Assembly (NCBI GenBank): GCA_002841315.1
Contig: PHEW01000007.1
Span: 1-64,000 of the forward strand
Source: Actinobacteria bacterium HGW-Actinobacteria-4
GTDB taxonomy: Bacteria > Actinomycetota > Actinomycetes > Actinomycetales > Demequinaceae
DNA: 64,000 nt
Direction: 5' to 3'
Made by a program: the position numbers and the translations under genes
Shown here: one piece after another, positions 50,949-59,604 of the stretch
Layout: each line of letters opens with the position of its first letter
Numbering within the stretch: position 1 is the stretch's first letter
The notes under the pieces: model-generated
What the model was told of the DNA's origin: nothing
Databases searched by the model: none
What the model saw: the letters and a program-made list of their open reading frames with translations, nothing else

Positions 50949-52654
50949 CCTCAGCCGCCTCGAGCACCTCCTCGGCGTTCAGTGCCCTTGAGTACGCCGC
51001 CGCGACCACCCGCCACCTCCTGCCCCAACGCACAGATATCCGCGACATGCTGCGACACCGTCGTCGCAACATCGTCGCGGGTTTAACCGTCTCCATCGTG
51101 GCCCTCCCCCTTGCCCTGGCATTTGGGGTGGCCTCAGGGTTGGGGGCACAAGCCGGGCTCGTGACTGCGATCATCGCTGGCACCATCGCGGCGTTCTTTG
51201 GCGGATCCAACGTCCAAGTGTCGGGACCCACCGGCGCCATGACGGCTGTACTGCTGCCCATCGTGCACCGCTACGGAACGCGCGCCGTGCTGCTGGTGGG
51301 CGTCATGGCGGGAGTCATCCTCGTCGCCATGGCCGCGGCGCGGTTGGGTCGCTACGTCAAGTTCCTGCCCGTGTCACTCATCGAGGGCTTCACGCTTGGC
51401 ATCGCGGTGGTCATCGCTCTTCAGCAAATGCCCAACACTCTGGGCGTGGCCGATGCCGGCGAAGAGCGCGTGTGGCGCACCGGCTGGGAGGCCGTTCAGG
51501 ACTTCGCGGCGAGCAATCTCGCTTCGGTCACGACGTGGGCGGCACCGGCCATCGCCGTGGGCGTGGCGGCGGCAATGCTGCTCGGCGCCAAGTGGCGCCC
51601 GCGCGTGCCGTTCTCGCTCATCGCCGTCACTGCCGCAACCGTTGTCACCTATGCCGCACACCTGGCGATCCCCACCATCGGCAACCTCCCTACGGGACTG
51701 CCCACAGCATCGGCCGCCTTCTTTGATGTGAGCCTGATGCAGACCGTCCTGCCGGCGGCCCTCGCCGTGGCGGCGCTGGCCGCACTGGAGAGCCTACTGA
51801 GCGCCACGGTCGCGGACGGCATGAGCGTAGGCGAGCGGCACGATCCCGATCGAGAGCTCTTTGGCCAGGGACTCGCCAACATCGCCGTGCCGTTCTTTGG
51901 CGGCGTACCGGCAACGGCAGCTATTGCGCGCACCGCCGTGAACGCGCGCGCCGGTGCCACGTCCCGTCTCGCAGCGATCGTGCACGCGGTCGCGCTGCTT
52001 GCGGTGATGCTCGTCGCGGCACCTCTCGTGGCGCACATTCCGCTCGCGGCCCTCGCAGGCGTCCTGCTCGCAACCACCTTGCGTATGGCGGAGCGCGCGT
52101 CGGTGCTGGCGCTCATGAGGTCCACAAGGGCAGACGGATGGATCCTGGCGCTCACGTTCGCCGTCACCGTTGCGTTGGACCTCGTCACCGCCGTGGGCGT
52201 AGGGCTGGGAGTGGCCGTGGTGCTCGCGCTACGCACCGTCGCCAAGACCGCCCGCGTGGAGAAGGTGCCTCTCGAAGTTGGCGACTACAGCGAAGAGGAA
52301 CACGCGCTCCTGCGCGAGCACATTGTCGCGTACCGGCTGGACGGTCCGTTGTTCTTCGCGGCGGCTCACCAGTTCCTGATCGAGCTAACGAACATTGTTG
52401 ATGTCAGAGTGGTGATCCTGCGAATGTCCCGCGTCAGCACGGTGGACGCCACGGGTGCCAAGGTGCTCGAAGACGCGATTGGACGCCTCGAGGCGCGCGG
52501 CATTGTGGTACTGCTGTCCGGACTCGATGAGAGCCACCGCAACGTCCTACGCGCCCTCGGCGTTGGTGCCCACTTGCGCACCCTAGGGCGCGTGTTTGCC
52601 GACACCCCGGCCGCGATTGCCCACGCGCGCGAACTGGTCGCAGCGCCTCACTGA
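50945..52654 (+). CDS. SulP-family anion transporter with STAS domain
   Basis: A 569-aa SulP permease. The membrane domain (residues about 35-430) has AGLTVSIVALPLALAFGVASGLG and GGSNVQVSGPTGAMTAVLLP, typical of sulfate/bicarbonate carriers. A C-terminal STAS domain (about 450-560) has the block VVILRMSRVSTVDATGAKVLEDA. The anion is not evident from sequence; no carbonic anhydrase is adjacent. Coupled to the ArsR-type gene by a 4-bp overlap. Confidence 0.92.
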   Translation: MTSAASSTSSAFSALEYAAATTRHLLPQRTDIRDMLRHRRRNIVAGLTVSIVALPLALAFGVASGLGAQAGLVTAIIAGTIAAFFGGSNVQVSGPTGAMTAVLLPIVHRYGTRAVLLVGVMAGVILVAMAAARLGRYVKFLPVSLIEGFTLGIAVVIALQQMPNTLGVADAGEERVWRTGWEAVQDFAASNLASVTTWAAPAIAVGVAAAMLLGAKWRPRVPFSLIAVTAATVVTYAAHLAIPTIGNLPTGLPTASAAFFDVSLMQTVLPAALAVAALAALESLLSATVADGMSVGERHDPDRELFGQGLANIAVPFFGGVPATAAIARTAVNARAGATSRLAAIVHAVALLAVMLVAAPLVAHIPLAALAGVLLATTLRMAERASVLALMRSTRADGWILALTFAVTVALDLVTAVGVGLGVAVVLALRTVAKTARVEKVPLEVGDYSEEEHALLREHIVAYRLDGPLFFAAAHQFLIELTNIVDVRVVILRMSRVSTVDATGAKVLEDAIGRLEARGIVVLLSGLDESHRNVLRALGVGAHLRTLGRVFADTPAAIAHARELVAAPH

Positions 52655-52744
52655 GACCGACCTTCGGTCCTTGGCGACCGTTCAACCGGGCGTAGGCTAC
52701 AAAGGTTGCCGAGCGCCGGCCGCCAACGTCGTGAAGGGACCGTC

Positions 52745-54256
52745 ATGACCCAGCCCATCGAAGCCTCGATCGCTCTTGACCCCGCGCACACCGTGGCGCC
52801 GGTGAGCCGGCGCACATTCGGATCGTTCGTGGAGCATCTGGGCCGCTGCGTCTACACCGGCATCTTTGAGCCGGGTCACCCCAGCGCCGATGCTGACGGC
52901 ATCCGCACGGACGTCGCGGACCTGGTGCGCGAACTGGGCGTCAGTTCCATCCGCTACCCGGGAGGCAACTTTGTGTCCGGGTACCGCTGGGAAGACGGCG
53001 TTGGGCCTGTCGCCGAACGCCCGGCACGGCTGGACCTCGCGTGGCACACCACCGAGTCCAACCGGTTTGGCACCAACGAGTTCCTGCGCTGGGCCGCCAC
53101 CCAGGGAGTCGAGCCCATGATGGCCGTCAACCTGGGCACCCGCGGCATCCAAGAGGCTCTTGACTTGCTCGAATACTGCAACATCCCTGGCGGCACCGCG
53201 CTGAGCGATTTGCGGCGCGCGCACGGATTCGCCGCCCCGCACAAGGTGCGCATGTGGTGCCTGGGCAACGAGATGGACGGACCCTGGCAGGTGGGCCACA
53301 AGACCGCGACCGAATACGGGCGGCTCGCAGCGGAGACGGCGCGCGCGATGCGACTCATCGACAGCGACCTCGAACTCGTGGCCTGCGGGAGCTCGGGCTC
53401 CGCGATGCCCACCTTTGGCGAGTGGGAGGCCACCGTCCTCGAACACACCTACAACGAAGTCGACTTCATCTCTGCCCACGCCTACTACGAGGAAAAGGGC
53501 GGCGACCTCGCAAGCTTCCTGGCATCGGCCGTGGATATGGACGGCTTCATCGAGGGCGTGATCTCGGCGGCGGATCACGTGCGAGCGGTCAAGAAGGCGT
53601 CCAAGCGCATCAACATCTCGTTCGACGAGTGGAACGTCTGGTACATGGACCGGCCCGAATCCGACATTCCCAAGCACTCGTGGCCCGAGGCCCCACGGCT
53701 GCTCGAGGACGTCTATTGCGCGGCCGATGCCGTGGTGGTGGGATCGCTTCTCATTTCCCTCTTGCGTCGCAGCGATCGGGTCACGGCGGCGAGCCTCGCG
53801 CAATTGGTGAACGTGATCGCACCCATCATGACCGAGCCAGGCGGGGATGCATGGCGGCAAACCACGTTCTACCCGTTTGCGTTGACGTCGGCGCTTGCGA
53901 AGGGCGACGTGCTGCGCGTCATGCCCGTCTCGCCCGTGCACGCAACGGAACGCTTCGGAGACGTGAGCGCGCTCGACGCTGTGGCGACGTGGGACGCCGA
54001 CGCTGGGGCTGGCGTGGTGTTTGCCGTGAACCGGCATCCATCCTCACCGATGGAGCTGTCCATCGATGCGCGCGGCCTGGGCACCGTTGCCGGGGCCACC
54101 GCCACGCTGGTTCACGACGATGACCCCAAGGCGCGCAACACGCAGGCGCAGCCGGACAGGGTGCTGCCGCGCGAGGTTCCGGTCACGGTGGACGGGTCGA
54201 GGCTGACGCTGTCCCTACCTGCAGTGTCCTGGGCTGCGGTGCAGGTTCGCGTCTAG
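52745..54256 (+). CDS. GH51 alpha-L-arabinofuranosidase
   Basis: A 503-aa glycosidase of family GH51. The acid/base Glu176 is in CLGNEMDGPWQ and the nucleophile Glu295 in ISFDEWNVWY; SFVEHLGRCVYTGIFEPGHP is the typical N-terminal block. It has no signal peptide, so it cleaves imported arabino-oligosaccharides in the cytoplasm. The ATG at 52745 follows GAAGGGACCGTC. There is no arabinose transporter or catabolic gene in the window. Convergent with the MocR gene, 20 bp apart. Confidence 0.93.
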   Translation: MTQPIEASIALDPAHTVAPVSRRTFGSFVEHLGRCVYTGIFEPGHPSADADGIRTDVADLVRELGVSSIRYPGGNFVSGYRWEDGVGPVAERPARLDLAWHTTESNRFGTNEFLRWAATQGVEPMMAVNLGTRGIQEALDLLEYCNIPGGTALSDLRRAHGFAAPHKVRMWCLGNEMDGPWQVGHKTATEYGRLAAETARAMRLIDSDLELVACGSSGSAMPTFGEWEATVLEHTYNEVDFISAHAYYEEKGGDLASFLASAVDMDGFIEGVISAADHVRAVKKASKRINISFDEWNVWYMDRPESDIPKHSWPEAPRLLEDVYCAADAVVVGSLLISLLRRSDRVTAASLAQLVNVIAPIMTEPGGDAWRQTTFYPFALTSALAKGDVLRVMPVSPVHATERFGDVSALDAVATWDADAGAGVVFAVNRHPSSPMELSIDARGLGTVAGATATLVHDDDPKARNTQAQPDRVLPREVPVTVDGSRLTLSLPAVSWAAVQVRV

Positions 54257-54276
54257 CACCGCGCGAGCGCTCGAGG

Positions 54277-55674
54277 CTACGCGGCGCTCTCCGCAAGAAT
54301 CTTGACGCCCACCTTCATCTGCTCGGCGGACTGGTAGAACGGCAGCCTGAACCTGTCGCTAGCCAATCCCGGCATGACTTCAAAGGCCGAGCCCGACGCC
54401 ACGGGCGCACCCGCTGCGGCCGCACGCTCCGCGAAGCGCTCGGCGTTACCGCCCGGCACCCGCACCCACAGGCATGGCCCGCCATCCGGCTCATCGAACT
54501 CCCAGTCCACGCCGGTCTCCACAAAGGCCTCGCGAACGGCGGCGAGTGAGTCTTTCAGTTGGGCGATGCGCCACGCCAGCGTCGCGTCATAGTGCTCCGT
54601 CAGCAGGACGGTGCCGAGCTTCTGCACCATCGCCGGCCCACCGAGGTCCATCGCTGCTCGCCGGTGGCGCAATTGGGCCGCGAGCGTGGCGTTGGTGTGC
54701 AGCCACCCAATGCGCAGGCCACCCCAGAACACCTTGGACAGGCCACCCAAGGTGATCACTGAACCAGCGTCCGGGAACGAGGCGAAGGCGCGGGGGCGAG
54801 CATCGGTCAGTGTGAGTTCACCCAACACGCGATCATCGATGAGCACAGTCCCGGTCGCCTTCGCCGCATGGACCAAACGCTCGGCGTCTTCGTCGGCCAG
54901 AGACTTGCCCGTGGGGTTGTTGAACGTGGTGATGTAGGCGGCGTCCGAGCGGGCTGCTTTGAGGAGCCTCACGGATTGGGCGACGTCCAGCCCTGCCGGA
55001 GTCATGGGTAGCGCGAGCGGGCGCGAGCCCGCTGCAGCGACGGCGTCGAACACCCCGGGGTAGGTGATTCCCTCCATCGCGACCGGGCAACCTGGACCCG
55101 CGACTGCCGTCACGGCGAGCCACAGCGCCTGTTGGCCACCCGAGGTGATCACCACCTCGTCAGGCTCGGCAGGGATGCCGAGTGCGCGCAGGTGTTCCAC
55201 GACCGCGCGCACCAGCTCGGGGTCACCCAGCGCCGCGTATCCGGTGCCGGTGCTTGCACCGTCAAAGTAGCTGAGAGGGTCGTTCATCACCGTCGCGACA
55301 GACGGTGCGGGAGCGGGGCAGGCTGAGTTCAGCGCCACGATCGGCATGCCCTGGTCCGGCAGGATGCGCGCAAAACGGTCGTGAGCGCTCATCGCCTCAG
55401 CGCCGCGCGAGCGCGAGCCAAGCCGCGGCGCAGCACCCGGGCGCACCTCGAGCCAGCCCTGGTCGCGCAGCTGCTGATACGCGGCCGTGACAGTGTTGCG
55501 CGAGAGGTGCATCTTCTGCGACAGCGCCCGCTCGGAGGGAAGCACCGCGCCGTGCTCGAGCGATCCCGACTCCGCGAGGGACACGATGGCGTCGCTCAGT
55601 TGTTGATAGAGCGGCCCCGTGCCCGACTGCCAGTGGTCCAGGATGTCCGTGAGTTGATCGGCTGTAGTGCGCAT
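54277..55674 (-). CDS. MocR/PdxR-type regulator (GntR-aminotransferase fusion)
   Basis: A 465-aa protein with an N-terminal GntR winged helix (GPLYQQLSDAIVSLAESG... LSRNTVTAAYQQLRDQGWL, residues 20-78) and a class I aminotransferase-like domain. The PLP Lys lies in LGGLSKVFWGGLRIGW, so PLP should bind. MocR proteins sense PLP or amino-acid adducts and regulate PLP-related genes. The same ACTGGC/GCCAGT elements occur before this gene and before the PLP decarboxylase at 59605, its likely target. ATG 55674 is 7 nt after CACACT. Confidence 0.92.
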   Translation of the reverse strand: MRTTADQLTDILDHWQSGTGPLYQQLSDAIVSLAESGSLEHGAVLPSERALSQKMHLSRNTVTAAYQQLRDQGWLEVRPGAAPRLGSRSRGAEAMSAHDRFARILPDQGMPIVALNSACPAPAPSVATVMNDPLSYFDGASTGTGYAALGDPELVRAVVEHLRALGIPAEPDEVVITSGGQQALWLAVTAVAGPGCPVAMEGITYPGVFDAVAAAGSRPLALPMTPAGLDVAQSVRLLKAARSDAAYITTFNNPTGKSLADEDAERLVHAAKATGTVLIDDRVLGELTLTDARPRAFASFPDAGSVITLGGLSKVFWGGLRIGWLHTNATLAAQLRHRRAAMDLGGPAMVQKLGTVLLTEHYDATLAWRIAQLKDSLAAVREAFVETGVDWEFDEPDGGPCLWVRVPGGNAERFAERAAAAGAPVASGSAFEVMPGLASDRFRLPFYQSAEQMKVGVKILAESAA

Positions 55675-55693
55675 GTGGCTCAGTGTGCCTCAA

Positions 55694-55754
55694 ACTGGCC
55701 CCCGAGTCCAAGGGCCAGTTGGCGTGATGGTGGCCCCATAGTTCGGGTGCCAGT
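55694..55754. promoter_or_regulatory. MocR promoter operator repeats
   Basis: ACTGGCCC (55694-55701) and GGGCCAGT (55712-55719) form an inverted repeat around TTGGAC (minus strand 55706-55711), a probable -35 box. GTGCCAGT follows at 55747-55754. The same units occur at 59511-59588. The rest of the gap to 55845 shows nothing else. Confidence 0.65.
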
Positions 55755-55845
55755 GTGCGGCCCGCCGCCCCGCAATGGTGTCAGCCCTGTGTCGTACGCT
55801 CAACAGAGCGGACCACACTCATCTCAATCCCCGGAGAGACCCCTG

Positions 55846-56418
55846 ATGCCTGAGCAGCCCGAACTACTGGTGACCGATGTTGTGGCTTGGCGGTCCTGGC
55901 TGGACAGCAATGAGGATGTGTCCGACGGCGTATGGCTGGTGCTCGCGAAGAAAGGCTCCACCACGCCCACGTCGCTCACCTACTCACAGGCGCTCCTCGA
56001 GGCGCTGTGCAGCGGCTGGATTGACGGCCAGACCAAGTCGAAAGATGCAGCCACCTACGCCATCAGGTTCACGCCCCGCAGGCGCCGGTCGTTGTGGTCC
56101 GCGCGAAACGTGGGCTACGTCGCGCAACTGACCGCTGAGGGCCGCATGCGGCCCCGCGGCGTGGCCGAAGTCGATGCCGCCAAAGCCGACGGCCGTTGGG
56201 AGCGTGCGTACGCTGGGCCAGCGACCGCGAAGATTCCCGACGACCTCGCCGAGGCTCTCGCGGCCCGTCCCCCAGCGTCGGCCGCGTTCAATGCTCTCAA
56301 GTCACAAGAGCGATTCGCCGTGCTGTTTCAGCTCATGACCGCCAGTGATGACGCCACCCGTGCACGCCGCCTCGCCACACAGTTGCAGAAGTTGGAAACT
56401 AGGACGCAGGAGGATTGA
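55846..56418 (+). CDS. YdeI/OmpD-associated family protein
   Basis: A 190-aa protein of the YdeI family: early WRSWLDSNEDVSDGVWLVLAKKG, the core EALCSGWIDGQTKSKD and RFTPRRRRSLWSARNV. Enteric YdeI was linked to peptide-antibiotic tolerance; most actinobacterial members are uncharacterised. The ATG at 55846 follows GGAGAGACCCCTG. The DHFR-like gene starts 1 bp after its stop, so they form an operon. Confidence 0.88.
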   Translation: MPEQPELLVTDVVAWRSWLDSNEDVSDGVWLVLAKKGSTTPTSLTYSQALLEALCSGWIDGQTKSKDAATYAIRFTPRRRRSLWSARNVGYVAQLTAEGRMRPRGVAEVDAAKADGRWERAYAGPATAKIPDDLAEALAARPPASAAFNALKSQERFAVLFQLMTASDDATRARRLATQLQKLETRTQED

Positions 56419-56419
56419 T

Positions 56420-57007
56420 ATGGGCCGCTTCGTGTACTGGATGAACGTCTCGCTTGACCTCAAGATTGAGTTGGCCGAGAACGAGCAAGGCGGCGGCGAC
56501 TGGATGAGCATCACCGAGTCGCTCCACCGCGAGTTCAACGCGCGTGCGAGCGCCATGGCCCTGGCAGTAGAGGGGCGCGTCATCTACGAAACCATGGAGT
56601 CCTACTGGCCAGCGGCGCGTACTGATGAATCGCAACCTGACTTCATGCGCGAGTACGGCGAGATCTGGACCTCACAATCCAAGGTGCTGGTGTCGCGCAC
56701 CCGGACCTCCGCCGCACACAACACCACCATCGTGGGCGGCGACAACGCCATTGAGCAGCTCGCCGCAATCCGCGCGAACACGAATGGCGACATCGGCGTA
56801 GGCGGCGCGACGCTCGCGACGCAGCTGCTTCAGGCGGGTCTGCTCGACGAACTGATGCTCTTCACCCACCCCGTGGTCCTGGGAAGGGGCAGGCCGCTGT
56901 TCGACGGCAACATTCAGCCGGTAGGGCTTGAGCTCCTCGAGCATGCCACCTACGAGGCGGGAGTGACGCTTCACCGTTATGCGGTCACCGCGGCACACTC
57001 AGCCTGA
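56420..57007 (+). CDS. RibD C-terminal/DHFR-like reductase
   Basis: A 195-aa protein of the dihydrofolate-reductase-like RibD_C family. It starts GRFVYWMNVSLD and has the NADPH-site pattern IGVGGATLATQLLQAGLLDELMLF, then HPVVLGRGRPLF. The usual early DG after the first strand reads DLKIELAENEQ, so the substrate loop is altered. The ATG follows GCAGGAGGATTGAT. Substrate unknown; such proteins are often lateral, stress-linked reductases. Confidence 0.88.
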   Translation: MGRFVYWMNVSLDLKIELAENEQGGGDWMSITESLHREFNARASAMALAVEGRVIYETMESYWPAARTDESQPDFMREYGEIWTSQSKVLVSRTRTSAAHNTTIVGGDNAIEQLAAIRANTNGDIGVGGATLATQLLQAGLLDELMLFTHPVVLGRGRPLFDGNIQPVGLELLEHATYEAGVTLHRYAVTAAHSA

Positions 57008-57482
57008 AGCGGTGGTCTCCACCAGAAACTCGTCTAGCAGTCCGGGCGCTGCTTGCGCGGCAAAGCTCACTGCCTTGGCCGCGGCGAGATCCGGCGCCTC
57101 GTCGATGCCGTACCCCGCAGCAGTCATGGCGGACACCGTCTTGAGGCCTAGCCTGCGCTGGAAGATCAACTCGCGTACCGCGATGGTACTCACCGACGAT
57201 CTCTCCAACACCGTGGTGGCCCTCGACAGCAGCCCTGAGCGCACCACCAGGAACCGTCCTGCAACGGCGTGGCCCAATCGGTGATGGCAGTAGGCCGCTC
57301 TGCCCACTGAGCCGCCACCTCCTTGTCCAATCCGCCTATGGTGATGGCGCCAAACGAGGACGCTGTGGTCACGCGTAAGGTGGACAGCCCAAGAAGCGCC
57401 TACCCTGGGCCGCCGTTGCGAGGTAGACGCCCACCACGAAGGTCACGGCACCCACCACACCGGCAGCGAGAGCAAGGTTCAT
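56999..57482 (-). pseudogene. Relic of a bPH2 (YdbT/YdbS-like) membrane protein gene
   Basis: Pieces in different frames look like one bacterial-PH membrane protein: a lone transmembrane piece MNLALAAGVVGAVTFVVGVY (57482 downward), then STLRVTTASSFGAITIGGLD, and a last part RFLVVRSGLLSRATTVLERS and QRRLGLKTVSAMTAAGYG. At least one frameshift and loss of the N-terminal repeats are needed to explain this. The 57008-57546 stretch holds nothing else I can support. Confidence 0.6.
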
Positions 57483-57546
57483 CGTGCGACGCTAGGGCAC
57501 CAAGCGCCCCGGTGTCGACGTGGGGGTGTCGAGTGGCAACACCGCC

Positions 57547-58194
57547 CTAGAGGCCCAGCTCCACCACGCACGACTTCGCGCCGCGCGCCAGGAAGTCGCG
57601 GTGCAACGCTTCTTCATGCGCCTGCCGGGTGGCACCGGCCTCAACGAACTGTGGCGTGTTGCGCAGGCAGTCCCATGCCGACGCCAACGCCTCACGCTCG
57701 CCCCCGTCAGTCCGCTCGAGCACGATGGGCCGGTCCTGGTACAGCATCGCGACATGCGTGTAGTGAGCATCGAGGCACGCGAGCCCAATCGTGTCTAGTT
57801 GGTCAGCGCGCTCATCATCGCGAACGCCCAGGTCAAAGGACCATGACACGGAGTACGGCTCGTAATCGTTGCTGGGCGCCACCAGACCAGGGGTGATTCC
57901 CGCTTGCTCCAGGCATGCGCTGGCGCCCGCCGCCGCAGCGTCGAGGTGTGCTCGGGTCACCTCGCCGGTGGCCGAAATGTCTTCGAGGATCGCGACCGTC
58001 TCGACGGCGAGATCGGCTTGCCGCTCCACCAACTGGTCAACCAGCCCATCCCACACTTCGGGCTGGGTCACTGCGACAGCGGGCTCGTGTGCAGGCGGCA
58101 AACTCGCGGGTTCATTGCTGCACGACGCGATCGTGAGTGCAAGGGCCGCGACAAGGCCGCCAACCACGAGCCGTGAGCCAGACTGAGGGCGCAT
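57547..58194 (-). CDS. Lipoprotein of unknown function (first of three)
   Basis: A 215-aa lipoprotein. The signal peptide ends in LTIASCSN, so the lipid Cys is near residue 25. Four more Cys (ASACLEQ, GLACLDA, WDCLRN, KSCVVE) probably make two disulfides outside the cell. I recognise no domain. ATG 58194 has only AGGT close upstream. It is 26 bp downstream of the next lipoprotein gene on the same strand. Confidence 0.75.
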   Translation of the reverse strand: MRPQSGSRLVVGGLVAALALTIASCSNEPASLPPAHEPAVAVTQPEVWDGLVDQLVERQADLAVETVAILEDISATGEVTRAHLDAAAAGASACLEQAGITPGLVAPSNDYEPYSVSWSFDLGVRDDERADQLDTIGLACLDAHYTHVAMLYQDRPIVLERTDGGEREALASAWDCLRNTPQFVEAGATRQAHEEALHRDFLARGAKSCVVELGL

Positions 58195-58220
58195 ACCTGA
58201 AAGGTAGCACTGAGGTGGCA

Positions 58221-58781
58221 CTAGCCCCCCATGTTCTCCAGGATCTGTAGGGCCGAGTCGAGCATCAACGACTCTGACGGCGGACCCGCGACGTTGTTGC
58301 CTGCAGAGAAGATCACCAGATACTCACCCGCGGCGAAGACCACGTGGCTCGAGGCACTGCCGCCTAGGCACGAGAACGCCTGGTCGCCGAGTCCGTCGAT
58401 ATCCACCACGGGGCACTCGTACAGCGGACCCTCGTAGTTGTTGCGAATCACGACGATCGCGGGCGCGACGCCAATGGTGATGCTGGCTTGAGCAAACTCG
58501 AGGGGATCAGCGGCAGGCACCGAGCACTCGTCATCGGAGCCAACGAATCCACCCGCCGTTGTACCGATGAGTACGGCGGGATCGATCCCCTCGAAGAGAT
58601 CACACACAGTCGCCGGCAACGTCACTGAGCGTCCAGGACCGTCCGCGGGGTCCGCAGGAGCCGTCTCGGTCGCCCCCGTCACCGGAGCTGCGCCGGTTGC
58701 TTGTGGCTCTTCCGCGCCCTCTGACCCACACGCGGCCAGGGCAAGCACCATTGCTGCTCCTGCGATGACGAACCGAACCAT
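58221..58781 (-). CDS. Lipoprotein of unknown function (second of three)
   Basis: A 186-aa lipoprotein with lipobox LALAACGS (Cys near residue 18) and an Ala/Thr/Pro linker. The mature domain (TVCDLFEGIDPAVLIG, DDECSVPA, YECPVVD, AFSCLGG) resembles DUF3558-like lipoproteins in its Cys spacing, but this is a weak match. ATG 58781 gives the proper signal peptide and follows GAGGGAGTAGCC. A longer in-frame upstream start would destroy the signal. Confidence 0.75.
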   Translation of the reverse strand: MVRFVIAGAAMVLALAACGSEGAEEPQATGAAPVTGATETAPADPADGPGRSVTLPATVCDLFEGIDPAVLIGTTAGGFVGSDDECSVPAADPLEFAQASITIGVAPAIVVIRNNYEGPLYECPVVDIDGLGDQAFSCLGGSASSHVVFAAGEYLVIFSAGNNVAGPPSESLMLDSALQILENMGG

Positions 58782-58815
58782 GGCTACTCCCTCTCGATTG
58801 ATGGAACGTGACACG

Positions 58816-59424
58816 TCAGCCGATCGAGTCCGCGCCGCACGTTCCCGTGAAGGAGCCAGGAGTAGTCGGGGCACCAAAACCGAACTCGGACTCTTGGACG
58901 AAGTCACCGGATCCACTCACGGTGCCGCCATCGGGCGTTACAACCGCGGTGTTCCCGTCCCAGCCCAAGTCAGTCTCGGCAGTCAGCCCATCGGCGGGAT
59001 CTGCGCCTGAAAAGAGAATCAAATTAATGTAAGAAACAACCCCGTCGCCCTCGAGCCGACCTTGGCCAGAATTGTCGCCTATCTCCGCCAAGAATTCGAT
59101 GCGGCTGCCATCTGCGGCTTCGCCACGCGCGTAGGCAACAAAGGCGAAGACGTCGCTTTCGTTGGCCTCAAGGCCCGTCACACAAAGCAAGTTGTCAAAC
59201 TCCCAGGTCTCATCACCGATGGTCAGGCTCACTTCTCCTGAGCCCCCATTACCAGCACCGCCGTTTGCCGGGGCCTCGTTGTCACCCGGCGATTCGTCGT
59301 CAGGAGTGACCACCTCGAAGCCGTCCGCGACTGCGGGCTCGTCACTGGGCGAGCCACAAGCGGTGACGATCATGAGCAATGCGGCGACGCCAGCGAGAAC
59401 GAATTTCGAATGGGGATTTGTCAT
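58816..59424 (-). CDS. Lipoprotein of unknown function (third of three)
   Basis: A 202-aa lipoprotein. The lipobox is IVTACGS (Cys near 22), followed by a Glu/Asp/Gly-rich linker and a beta-rich domain with SLTIGDETWEFDNLLCVTG and a final GTCGADS; the pattern recalls the LpqH antigen fold, weakly. ATG 59424 begins 7 nt after TAGGTT, so the message should be leaderless. It is divergent from the decarboxylase, sharing the intergenic region. Confidence 0.75.
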   Translation of the reverse strand: MTNPHSKFVLAGVAALLMIVTACGSPSDEPAVADGFEVVTPDDESPGDNEAPANGGAGNGGSGEVSLTIGDETWEFDNLLCVTGLEANESDVFAFVAYARGEAADGSRIEFLAEIGDNSGQGRLEGDGVVSYINLILFSGADPADGLTAETDLGWDGNTAVVTPDGGTVSGSGDFVQESEFGFGAPTTPGSFTGTCGADSIG

Positions 59425-59431
59425 ACGCGAG

Positions 59432-59460
59432 AACCTACACAAATGCCGCGGAACTGTCCA
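59432..59460 (-). promoter_or_regulatory. Leaderless promoter of the third lipoprotein
   Basis: On the minus strand TGGACA (59455-59460) and TAGGTT (59432-59437) are 17 bp apart; the ATG follows 7 nt later. Confidence 0.6.
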
Positions 59461-59510
59461 GGCTCTTGGTGAAGTTGCCCGCAGTTGGGCCGGCACTAGA
59501 CCACCGATTG

Positions 59511-59588
59511 GTGCCAGTCACCATCAACTGGCACCCCCAGGAAAGTGCCAGTTAGTATGGCACTGGCTCTAGGAATCAGGGGCCAGTC
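59511..59588 (+). promoter_or_regulatory. MocR-type operator cluster and decarboxylase promoter
   Basis: GTGCCAGT (59511-59518) and ACTGGCAC (59527-59534) form a perfect inverted repeat; GTGCCAGT (59545-59552) pairs with ACTGGC (59562-59567); GGCCAGTC lies at 59581-59588. TAGTAT (59553-59558) is a probable -10 box inside the second pair. The units match those before the MocR gene. Confidence 0.65.
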
Positions 59589-59604
59589 GAGCAAGAGTGG
59601 TGGC

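Noticed and set aside
52697..54037. Minus-strand open frame of 446 codons opposite the GH51 gene
   Set aside because: The plus strand encodes a complete GH51 enzyme with both catalytic Glu; the antisense product has no family pattern.
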